From Hymenobacter sp. H14-R3 (GTDB lineage Bacteria > Bacteroidota > Bacteroidia > Cytophagales > Hymenobacteraceae), in contig NZ_JASITD010000007.1 in the NCBI RefSeq assembly GCF_030063445.1, positions 124,001 through 188,000 of the forward strand: a DNA stretch of 64,000 bases. Reading direction: 5' to 3'. The stretch's first letter is position 1, and each line of letters starts with the position of its first letter. Below are positions 1 through 7,132 of this stretch, in pieces. A program made the position numbers and the translations under genes. The notes below the pieces were generated by a model. The model did not search any database. It worked only from the letters and a program-made list of their open reading frames with translations, and had not been told where the DNA came from.

Positions 1-93
1 TTCCTTTTCGTGGGGGCCGTAGCGCAGAATGGTGCCGTAGCCGCCGGGGCCGGGGTTGCCGCGCGACGAGCCATCGGTGAACAGCGTTATCAC
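1..93 (-). CDS. rnhA: Ribonuclease HI, N-terminal part (gene runs off the window)
   Basis: Only the first 31 codons are inside the window. They read [19 protein letters not shown] and onward, which is the N-terminal strand of type I RNase H, carrying the first catalytic aspartate in TDGS and the glycine-rich turn. The enzyme removes the RNA strand of RNA/DNA hybrids. The start used here is GTG at 93. An in-frame ATT at 105 is the only other candidate before the upstream stop. The gene continues beyond base 1, so its length and remaining catalytic residues cannot be checked. Confidence 0.85.
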   Translation of the reverse strand, partial: MITLFTDGSSRGNPGPGGYGTILRYGPHEKE

Positions 94-138
94 TTGTTTA
101 TCAATATTTTATGAACGAAGGATTGAGGTGTCAGGCCG

Positions 139-215
139 TGCGGTAGGCTTCAGCTTGCCGGTTTTTTAAGTGCAACGCAAGCGATGCCAAAACGACCAGC
201 TAAAGCTTACCGCAC
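139..215. repeat. Palindromic element, GGYAAGCT family
   Basis: Two inverted arms (about 139-160 and 198-215) contain variants of GGTAAGCTTTAGCTTGCC. They lie between the 5' end of rnhA and the 3' end of the SerC-like gene. The same motif is found near 10934, 11106, 15494 and 15552. Confidence 0.6.
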
Positions 216-222
216 CGCCTGT

Positions 223-1323
223 TTACTTCACTTCCTCGCTGCGGATTTTCTCAAAAAACTGCACCAGCGCCTCAAATGCGGCATCGGGCACGGCCGGGAA
301 GTTGGCAATGCGCAGGCTAGTGGCTTTGTAGTCGCCGTAGCCCGAGCCCAGCTGCAAGCCGGCCTCGTCGCGGGCGCGGCGCTTCACCTCCTCCACAACG
401 GCGGCCGGGCCTTGCAGGCCGATGACGGTGGTGGAGCGGGCGTCCACGTTTTCGATGAGCGGGCGCAGGCCCAGGGGCTGCACCTGCTCGAAGTAGTCGT
501 AGAGCTTCTGGGCGCGCTCGGTCAGGTGCGGGGCAATTGTTTTGATGGGCTCGCGGGCTTGCAGCACGCGGCTGAGCAGGTAGATGCCCAGCACGTTGGG
601 GGTGTGGGTGGTCTGGTAGTTGAGCATTTGCTTCACCATGCCATTGAGGCTGTTGTAGTGCGCGTTGTCGCCCACTTCGCGGGCGCGGGCCACGGCGCGG
701 GGCGAGAGCACCATGATGCCCAGGCCGGCGGGCAGGCCCAGGCACTTCTGCACCGAGCCGTACCACACGTCGGCCTTGATGAACTTGAGGGCCACGCCGC
801 CCAGCGACGAGGTGGCATCTACGGCCAGCAGCGCCGGCCCCAGGCGGTTGAAGGTGTTGAGAATGAACTGGTCGCGCAGTTGGGTAGCGGTACTGGTTTC
901 ATTCTGGGTAATGCACACCAAGTCAGTCTCTTCGGAGTCGAAGGGCAGCGTGGCCGGGTCGGGCACGTCGTTGATGTCAAACTTGAGCCCGGTGCAGCCG
1001 GGGCGCAGGGCGCGGGCGTAGTCAAACCACTTTTGCCCAAACGACCCGTTGTAGAGGTGAAATGAGCGGCGCGGCGTGAGGCTCTGGGCCAGAATTTCCC
1101 AGCACTCGGTGGCCGACGACGTGAACAGGATGGTATAGTCTTGCGGAATGTTGAGCTTGAGGCGGGCCTGGTCGAGGCACAGGCGCACGAGCGAGATGAA
1201 GCGCTCGGAGCGGTGCGGCGCCGACAGCCAGCCTTCCTCAAACGCGTCGGCCAGGTACTGGCGCACGTCGGGGTACACGGCCGAAGGGCCGGGATTGAAG
1301 GTATACGTCGGGAGGGTTGCCAT
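223..1323 (-). CDS. Class V aminotransferase, phosphoserine aminotransferase-like
   Basis: A 366-residue PLP enzyme of the class V aminotransferase fold. It opens YTFNPGPSAVYPDV, the typical SerC start, and has VDATSSLGG followed by WYGSVQKCLGLPAG, where the lysine is the expected PLP-binding residue. SerC makes phosphoserine from phosphohydroxypyruvate and glutamate. The sequence departs from classical SerC enough that another small-molecule transaminase is possible. Met at 1323 is chosen over an upstream start at 1380 because it begins right before the conserved block. A TACCTTTG promoter box lies 5-12 bases upstream, so the mRNA would be almost leaderless. aroQ lies upstream on the same strand. 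Confidence 0.75.
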   Translation of the reverse strand: MATLPTYTFNPGPSAVYPDVRQYLADAFEEGWLSAPHRSERFISLVRLCLDQARLKLNIPQDYTILFTSSATECWEILAQSLTPRRSFHLYNGSFGQKWFDYARALRPGCTGLKFDINDVPDPATLPFDSEETDLVCITQNETSTATQLRDQFILNTFNRLGPALLAVDATSSLGGVALKFIKADVWYGSVQKCLGLPAGLGIMVLSPRAVARAREVGDNAHYNSLNGMVKQMLNYQTTHTPNVLGIYLLSRVLQAREPIKTIAPHLTERAQKLYDYFEQVQPLGLRPLIENVDARSTTVIGLQGPAAVVEEVKRRARDEAGLQLGSGYGDYKATSLRIANFPAVPDAAFEALVQFFEKIRSEEVK

Positions 1324-1327
1324 GCCG

Positions 1328-1335
1328 CAAAGGTA
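1328..1335 (-). promoter_or_regulatory. Bacteroidota -7 box (TACCTTTG) of the SerC-like gene
   Basis: TACCTTTG matches TAnnTTTG exactly and is followed by only CGGC before the ATG. A transcript starting about 7 bases downstream would have practically no leader. I see no clear -33 element. Confidence 0.5.
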
Positions 1336-1431
1336 GGGGCGGCGGTAAGCTGGCAGGTGGGTAAATGCGTAAGCGCGCAAAGTGCCGGCGCGGGCCCCTC
1401 ACGCATTTACGCACTTACTCATTTACCGCTA

Positions 1432-1911
1432 TTACCGCCGGAAGCCCATTGGCCGCGGGCGCTGGCCCAGCAGGTAGTGCAGCGCCAGCCGGTAGCTTTC
1501 GAGCCCAAAACCCGTGATGCTGCCCACGCAGTGCTTGCCAATGAAGCTCGTGTGCCGGAAGTCTTCGCGCGCGGCCAGGTTGCTGAGGTGCACTTCTAGT
1601 ATGGGCACGCCCGCGCCGGCTATGGCAGCCACGGCATCGCCCAGCGCCACGCTGGTGTGGGTGAGGCCACCCGCGTTTAGCACGATGGCCTGGCTGGCCC
1701 CGTCGTGGCCGGCCTCGCCCCAGCCGGCGGCGGCGTGCAGGCGGTCGAGCAGGGCGCCCTCGTGGTTGCTTTGGAAGGAGGTGAGCGTGAGGTCGGGAAA
1801 ATCGGCTTGCAGCTCGGGCAGGTAGTCTTCAAACGAGCGCGTGCCGTAGATGTGGGGTTCGCGGCGGCCCAGCAGGTTGAGGTTGGGGCCGTTGAGAATC
1901 AGGATATTCAT
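1432..1911 (-). CDS. aroQ: 3-dehydroquinate dehydratase, type II
   Basis: This 159-residue protein matches the usual length of type II dehydroquinases, which dehydrate 3-dehydroquinate to 3-dehydroshikimate in the shikimate pathway. The N terminus ILNGPNLNLLGRREP carries the lid arginine (Arg17), and Tyr22 in IYGTRSF is the catalytic tyrosine. The substrate-binding block reads LNAGGLTHTSVAL, and VHLSN holds the catalytic histidine. The C terminus ends GLESYRLALHYLL. The family usually has NPGAYTHTS where this has NAGGLTHTS, a minor variation. The start is unambiguous because the conserved block begins at residue 3. It is followed on the same strand by the SerC-like gene after about 108 bases. 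Confidence 0.95.
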   Translation of the reverse strand: MNILILNGPNLNLLGRREPHIYGTRSFEDYLPELQADFPDLTLTSFQSNHEGALLDRLHAAAGWGEAGHDGASQAIVLNAGGLTHTSVALGDAVAAIAGAGVPILEVHLSNLAAREDFRHTSFIGKHCVGSITGFGLESYRLALHYLLGQRPRPMGFRR

Positions 1912-2127
1912 ACTGGTGAATTGTAGAAGATAAAAGGCAGCTCAGCCAGATAAAACAGCGGCTAAGCCAGTGGGTGGCCCCGCCGGGCGAGAAAAAATGA
2001 CCCGCAGCGGCCGGCCCCGTACTTTGTGCCCTACAAACTACGGCAAATGCAACTTGGAGGTCTGTTAGCTGCCCCCAATGTCAGTTGGCCAGTGGCACAA
2101 TGCTCTTTCGCTACCTATTCCCACCCA

Positions 2128-3027
2128 ATGACCTGGCCGCAAGCAATAAAGCAATTTGACGGCTACCTGCGCCTGGAGAAGTCGCTCTCGCCCAACTCGG
2201 TAGAGGCCTACCGGCGCGATGTGCGCAAGCTGCACCAGTGGCTGGAGCTGGAGCAGCTAAAGGCTGGCCCGCTGCAAGTAACCACGCGGCTACTGCGCGA
2301 TTTTCTGGCCGCCCTCACCGAACTGGGCTTGTCGAGCACGTCGCAGGCCCGCACGCTCTCGGGCATCAAGGCCTTCTACGAGTTCCTCATCATGGAGGAC
2401 CTGCTCAAAATTGACCCCACCGACACGCTGGAGTCGCCCAAGGCCGGCCGCCACTTACCGGATACCCTTTCGTACCCCGACGTGGAGAAGCTGCTGGCTG
2501 CCGTTGACCTCAGCACCAGCGAAGGGCTGCGCAGCCGGGCCCTGCTGGAAGTGCTCTACTCGTCGGGCCTGCGCGTTAGTGAGCTGTGCGACTTGAAGTT
2601 ATCTAATCTCTATTTTGATGAGGGCTTTATGCGGGTGCTGGGTAAGGGCAACAAGGAGCGGCTGGTGCCCATTGGCCGTGAGGCCGTAAAGCACCTGCAT
2701 TTTTACCTGGGTGGCGTGCGCCAGCACCTCACGGTGCAGCCGGGCAACGAAAATGTTGTATTTTTGAGTATGCGCGGGCGGCAAATATCCCGGATTACTG
2801 TTTTTACGACCATTAAAAAGCTGGCTGAACTGGCCGGCCTGCGCCAGACTATTAGCCCGCACACGCTGCGCCATTCCTTCGCCACTCACCTGCTCGAAGG
2901 CGGGGCCGACCTGCGGGCGGTGCAGGAAATGTTGGGCCATGTCTCCATCACGACCACCGAAATTTATACTCACCTCGACCGCGACCACCTGCGCCAAGTG
3001 ATGACGGAGTTTCATCCGCGCAGCTAA
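2128..3027 (+). CDS. xerD: Site-specific tyrosine recombinase XerD
   Basis: A 299-residue tyrosine recombinase, the normal length for XerD, which with XerC resolves chromosome dimers at dif. All catalytic residues are visible and sit one position from those of the E. coli enzyme: Arg149 (SGLRVSEL), Lys173 (GKGNKER), His245 and Arg248 (HTLRHSF), His271 (LGHVSIT) and the nucleophile Tyr280 (EIYTHL). The N-terminal SAM-like DNA-binding domain covers about residues 1-100. The start at 2128 is preferred to 2026 because it gives the family length and the upstream residues look non-coding. Assignment to XerD rather than XerC rests on length and overall similarity. Confidence 0.93.
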   Translation: MTWPQAIKQFDGYLRLEKSLSPNSVEAYRRDVRKLHQWLELEQLKAGPLQVTTRLLRDFLAALTELGLSSTSQARTLSGIKAFYEFLIMEDLLKIDPTDTLESPKAGRHLPDTLSYPDVEKLLAAVDLSTSEGLRSRALLEVLYSSGLRVSELCDLKLSNLYFDEGFMRVLGKGNKERLVPIGREAVKHLHFYLGGVRQHLTVQPGNENVVFLSMRGRQISRITVFTTIKKLAELAGLRQTISPHTLRHSFATHLLEGGADLRAVQEMLGHVSITTTEIYTHLDRDHLRQVMTEFHPRS

Positions 3028-3078
3028 ACTATTTATAAAACACTAATAATAAGTAATTTATAAAAATACATTTACCGT

Positions 3079-4344
3079 ATGCGCTTTATTTACTTTTTGA
3101 CTCGCTGGCTGGCAGTTGTGGGCTTGCTGGCCGGGCTGCTGGCCTCGGGGGCCTTGCGGGCCCAAACGCTGCCGGCCGTGCCGGCCATGCGCGAAGTGGC
3201 GCTCGACAGTGTGCAGGTGGCCCCGCAAGCGGTGGACATTTCGGGCTGGCTGCTGCTGGACAAAGACATTCAGCTGGAGCTGGGTGGTGCGGTACAGAAT
3301 ATGTACAATTTCAAGTTTGATAAGGCTGAAAAGCAGTTTCGGTCGCTACGCCGCCGCTACCCGCAGCACCCCATGGCGTATTTTCTGCTGAGCATGAGCA
3401 ACTGCTGGAAAATGATGCCCAACAGCGTGGCCGACACCCGCTACGACAAGGTATTCCTGGCCTATGCCGACACGGCCGAGGCCAAGGCCGAAGCGCTTTA
3501 TAAAGCAGATAAGCACAACTACGAGGCCTGCTTCTTCCTCTCGGCTACCTACGGCCTGGAGTCGCGCCTGCACGCCGAGCGCCACAACTGGCGCAAGGCC
3601 ACCGTGGCCGCCCGCCGGTCGCTCAACTACCTCGACAAGAGCAGGGAAGCCAATGGCTTAAGCACCGAATTCCTGTTCGGCCAGGGCCTATTCAACTACT
3701 ACGCCGTGTGGATAGGGCAGGAGTACCCCTGGCTGCGGCCGGTGCTGTTCTTCTTCCCCAAAGGCAACCGTGAGCAGGGGCTGGCGCAGCTGCGGCAGGT
3801 GGGCCGGTCGGCCTTTTATACCGGCACGGAGGCCAACTCGTTCCTAATCAGTATTTTGGATAGCGACCGCGAGCGCCAGACCGCCGCGGCCTACCAGCTG
3901 GCGCAGCAAATGGCGACGAAGTTTCCGGATAATCCCTACTTCCAGCTCAACTATGCCAAGCTGGCCTTCAAGCAGGGTTTTCTAGTAGAAAGCGAACAGG
4001 CCTGCCTGTCGGTGCTGCGCAAGTATGCCGTTGGGCAGGTCGGCTACGAGGCGTATAGCTGCCGGCCGGCAGCCTACATCATGGGCTACCTGATGCAGCA
4101 CAAGTATCGCGACGTGCCCCAAGCCAAGAACTACTTTGAGCGCTGCGTGGTGTACTCCGAGCAGGCGGGCACCACCCGACGCGGCTACTACGTGTTTGCC
4201 CAGGCCAGCCTGGCGCGCCTGGCCGTGCGCGAGCGCGACGAGCCCGCCGCCCGCCGCTACTACCGCATCATTGTGGACAACACTGAAACTGGCCAGGTCG
4301 AGTACGAGGAGGCCAAGGCCTGGCTGCGCACCCACCGGCAGTAG
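3079..4344 (+). CDS. Secreted tetratricopeptide-repeat protein of unknown role
   Basis: A 421-residue protein with a clear signal peptide (hydrophobic residues about 10-26, cleavage near GALRAQ). The rest is helical and repeat-like. A TPR-type unit starts near GAVQNMYNFKFDKAEKQFRSLRRRYPQHP, and others occur around residues 270-320 and 350-420. A central segment has the aromatic stretch LFNYYAVWIGQEYPWLRPVL. TPR proteins usually act as protein-binding scaffolds, here in the periplasm or outer membrane. No enzyme motif is seen. The region upstream is AT-rich (3028-3078) and could contain the xerD terminator and this gene's promoter. No partner is evident nearby. Confidence 0.8.
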   Translation: MRFIYFLTRWLAVVGLLAGLLASGALRAQTLPAVPAMREVALDSVQVAPQAVDISGWLLLDKDIQLELGGAVQNMYNFKFDKAEKQFRSLRRRYPQHPMAYFLLSMSNCWKMMPNSVADTRYDKVFLAYADTAEAKAEALYKADKHNYEACFFLSATYGLESRLHAERHNWRKATVAARRSLNYLDKSREANGLSTEFLFGQGLFNYYAVWIGQEYPWLRPVLFFFPKGNREQGLAQLRQVGRSAFYTGTEANSFLISILDSDRERQTAAAYQLAQQMATKFPDNPYFQLNYAKLAFKQGFLVESEQACLSVLRKYAVGQVGYEAYSCRPAAYIMGYLMQHKYRDVPQAKNYFERCVVYSEQAGTTRRGYYVFAQASLARLAVRERDEPAARRYYRIIVDNTETGQVEYEEAKAWLRTHRQ

Positions 4345-4404
4345 CCTGCTGGCCAAAGCTGTATGGAAAGATACTGCCCTCGGGAACTGGTTGTTAGCGC
4401 GCTG

Positions 4405-4695
4405 ATGAGAGGTAAAGAGCAGCGGCTGAACTACTTGGTGCAGCCACCAGCCAACGCAGAAGTAGTTACGTATGGCACGGTAGCCGTTATTGTTAGAAAT
4501 GGCCATTTTTTGGTCAGTATTCAGGAAATAAAGGATTTGCCGGGCGTCTTTCACTTGGAAGCGGGGTACGATACCGATGAGCTGCATACCCTGCCCAACC
4601 TGGCGGCCGTCGAGCACCTGCTGGAAACCCGCCTGGGCCGGCGGCTGGCCGAGCTACGGCCAGCGAAGGGGCAGCGGCATTTTGGCAAAGAGTAG
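4405..4695 (+). CDS. Small hypothetical protein
   Basis: A 96-residue reading frame beginning MRGKEQRLNYLVQPPAN. An earlier in-frame ATG at 4363 would add 14 residues. Codon use looks coding, with G or C in most third positions in the second half. The middle is beta-strand-like (VVTYGTVAVIVRNGHFLVSI) and the end is helical (LPNLAAVEHLLETRLGRRLAEL). I do not recognise a family. It sits between the TPR protein and a membrane protein on the same strand. It is the weaker kind of small-gene call. Confidence 0.5.
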   Translation: MRGKEQRLNYLVQPPANAEVVTYGTVAVIVRNGHFLVSIQEIKDLPGVFHLEAGYDTDELHTLPNLAAVEHLLETRLGRRLAELRPAKGQRHFGKE

Positions 4696-4789
4696 GCGGG
4701 GGTAATCCTGGCGGGGTATCTCCTGGCTGCCGGCCCCGCGCGGCGGCCGCACCCACTTACTTTGCGGGCATTATCCACTACCGCACTCG

Positions 4790-6517
4790 TTGAAACCCCT
4801 CCGCCTTGCCCTGCTGGGCCTCTTGCTTTTTTTGTTGCCCGTGCTGCTGCTGGGTCGCCACGGCTACGTGCTCATTCACGACAACCTGGACACCGAAATC
4901 AGCCTGGTCTACCTGCTCACCAAGCTGCACCTGGCCTTTGCCTACGGCACCGGGGTGCTGGTGCCCCAGCTCATGAACGGCCTGCCGCGCAACGCCCTGC
5001 GGCCCGGCCTGAGCGGTACGGTACTCATTTTCAGTATTTTTCAGAATCAGCCGCTGGTGGCCTACCTGGTGCACCAGGTGCTGGTGCGGGCGCTGGGGCT
5101 GCTGGCTATGTACTGGCTGCTGCGCCGCTACGGCCTGGCGCGGCCCGAGCAGTGCGGCCTGGCGGCGGCCGTGGCGCTGGCCTGGGCCACGCTGCCCGCC
5201 TACAGCATCTACGGCCTCACGGTGCTGGGGCAGCCGGCGCTGCTGCGCGCCGCCCTCGATTTGCGGCAGGGCCGCAACCGCAGCGTAGCCTGGCTGGTGT
5301 GCGCGGCGTTTCCGCTGTGGTCGATTTTTGTGTACGTGGGGCCTTTTATTGCCGTGGTGTGGGGCGGGCTGCTGCTGCTCGATGTGATACGGCGCGGCCG
5401 GGCGGCCTGGGCCAGCGCGGCGCGCGGCGCGGCAGGGCTGGCTTTGCTGCTGGGCATGTACGTGGTGGTAGAGTGGCCGCTGTTCTACTCGCTGCTGGTG
5501 GCCAAGCAGTTTGTGTCGCACCGCGAGGAGTTTGACTTTGTGCGGCTGCTGCCGCATGGGGTAGGGGCGGGGCTGAAGGAGGCGCTGCGCTACTTCTGGC
5601 TGGGGCAGTACCACGCCAGTCCGTTTTTTCGGGGGGCGGTGCTGCTGGCGGTGGGCGTGGTGCTGGCCCGGTTGGCCCCGGCGCGGCGGCAGCAACTGCG
5701 CCGCCAGGTGGGCGTGGTGCTGCTGGTGCTGGCCGGGGTGGCGCTGTTTTGCGGGTTTGCGCCGCAGCTGGCGATGCTTTATCAGAAGCAATTACCGCTG
5801 CTTCATGCCTTTACGCTCAATCGTTTTCATTTCCTGATGTCGCTGACGTGGTTTGGGCTGCTGGCGCTGGCCCTGCGCGAGCTGCCGGCCACGCCCGCTG
5901 CCCAGCGCCTGGGCTACGGGCTGGTGGCGCTGCAATTTCTGGTGGCGCTACCGCTCAACTCCGAGTATATCAATAATTTACGCATTATTGCCGGCCGGCC
6001 CAGGGCCGATGCGCCCAGCTACGCTGCCTTTGTAGCGCCTGGCTTATTCAACCAAGCCAAGGAATTCATCTTTCGGCAAACCGGGCAGCGGCCCGCGGCC
6101 TACCGGGTGGCTAGCCTGGGCTTGCCGCCCGCCGCGGCGCAACTCAACGACTTTTACACCCTCGACAGCAATCAGAATAGCTATCCGCTGCCCTATAAGC
6201 ACGCCTTCCGACCGCTCATTGCCGGCGAATTGGCCAAGAGCCCGGCCCTGGCCACGTACTTCGACGCCTGGGGCAACCGCTGCTACCTCATGTCGGCTGA
6301 GCTGGGGCGTAATTACTTGATTAGTAAAAAACTAGCTCAGCAGGTGCAGCATTATGCCTTCGATGCAGCGGCCTTTCGGCAGCTGGGTGGGCGCTACGTG
6401 TTTTCGGCCGTGCGCCTGGCCTGCCCCGCCGAAAGCGGCCTGCGCCTGCTCGGCGTGTTCGACAGCTCGGAGGCCTATTGGCAACTGCATGTGTATGAGG
6501 TAGTGGCCGGCCGCTAG
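4790..6517 (+). CDS. Multi-pass membrane protein, DUF6044-like
   Basis: A 575-residue integral membrane protein with about ten hydrophobic segments in its first 400 residues and a soluble C-terminal domain of about 175 residues. The N-terminal GYVLIHDNLDTEISLVYLL and the arrangement recall DUF6044 and YfhO-like polytopic proteins, which are related to GT-C glycosyltransferases. The Asp-rich loop after the first segment (HDNLDTE) would fit a GT-C active-site loop, but this is inference. The start is TTG at 4790 (TTG AAA CCC), with no in-frame ATG near the first hydrophobic segment. A TTACTTTGC promoter-like motif lies about 30 bases upstream. Confidence 0.7.
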   Translation: MKPLRLALLGLLLFLLPVLLLGRHGYVLIHDNLDTEISLVYLLTKLHLAFAYGTGVLVPQLMNGLPRNALRPGLSGTVLIFSIFQNQPLVAYLVHQVLVRALGLLAMYWLLRRYGLARPEQCGLAAAVALAWATLPAYSIYGLTVLGQPALLRAALDLRQGRNRSVAWLVCAAFPLWSIFVYVGPFIAVVWGGLLLLDVIRRGRAAWASAARGAAGLALLLGMYVVVEWPLFYSLLVAKQFVSHREEFDFVRLLPHGVGAGLKEALRYFWLGQYHASPFFRGAVLLAVGVVLARLAPARRQQLRRQVGVVLLVLAGVALFCGFAPQLAMLYQKQLPLLHAFTLNRFHFLMSLTWFGLLALALRELPATPAAQRLGYGLVALQFLVALPLNSEYINNLRIIAGRPRADAPSYAAFVAPGLFNQAKEFIFRQTGQRPAAYRVASLGLPPAAAQLNDFYTLDSNQNSYPLPYKHAFRPLIAGELAKSPALATYFDAWGNRCYLMSAELGRNYLISKKLAQQVQHYAFDAAAFRQLGGRYVFSAVRLACPAESGLRLLGVFDSSEAYWQLHVYEVVAGR

Positions 6518-6549
6518 CGCGCAGTAGCTGCTAGCTGGCTGGCAGGGGA

Positions 6550-6984
6550 CTACGTATGGTGCGGGTAGAGCAGGCAGGTGCGCAGCCAGTCAGAAGCATC
6601 TTCAATGGTAGTAAAAACCTGTAAATCAACATAATTACCGAAGGGATTGCGGCTGAATAGGATGCCTAGGTCGGCCTCAGTGTGGGGCTGAGCTACGTGG
6701 GCGATGTAGCGCAGCCCCAATTGCGCCGCCTGCGGGGCCCACACGCGCCGGAGCCAGGCTATGGAATCAAACCACGGCCCCTTAATCTCGCTATTATCGT
6801 TGAGTAAACCTGCCACCGGGCCTTGGCAAAGCGGCTCCAGCGCGGCCAGCGCGCCCTGCTCGGCATCGGCTTGCGACACAAAGCCTAGCCACGTAGTTTG
6901 GAGCCAGCCTTCGGCCGTGTGGCATTCGGTGATGCAGTACGGGCGTCCGTTGGGGTGGTGCACAATGCGGGTAAGGGTTTCCAT
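6550..6984 (-). CDS. Hypothetical protein, possibly SpoIIAA/STAS-like
   Basis: A 144-residue cytoplasmic protein without signal peptide or membrane segment. The central block GLLNDNSEIKGPWFDSIAWLRRVWAPQAAQLGLRYIAHV, followed by a C-terminal FTTIEDASDWL, resembles the strand-helix pattern of STAS/SpoIIAA-like proteins common in Bacteroidota. In that family an Asn-Asp after a hydrophobic strand marks the core. No enzymatic motif is visible. It is convergent with the membrane protein gene upstream and divergent from ftsK. I infer the fold from pattern only. Confidence 0.6.
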   Translation of the reverse strand: METLTRIVHHPNGRPYCITECHTAEGWLQTTWLGFVSQADAEQGALAALEPLCQGPVAGLLNDNSEIKGPWFDSIAWLRRVWAPQAAQLGLRYIAHVAQPHTEADLGILFSRNPFGNYVDLQVFTTIEDASDWLRTCLLYPHHT

Positions 6985-7132
6985 ATTACAATGTACTGTT
7001 TAGTATAAAAGGACTATCAATGCAGGACGAAAGTAGGGGCTGCACAGTTGCGGTTGCACTTATTGGCTCAGGTAGTCACTCACCCAAAAACGGCGCGACT
7101 GGCGTAGATTTGACCTTTCTGTTTGCCCGCGC

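Noticed and set aside
4778..5791. A 337-codon minus-strand frame opposite the membrane protein gene
   Set aside because: The Gln/His-rich composition is typical of the reverse of Leu-rich membrane segments.
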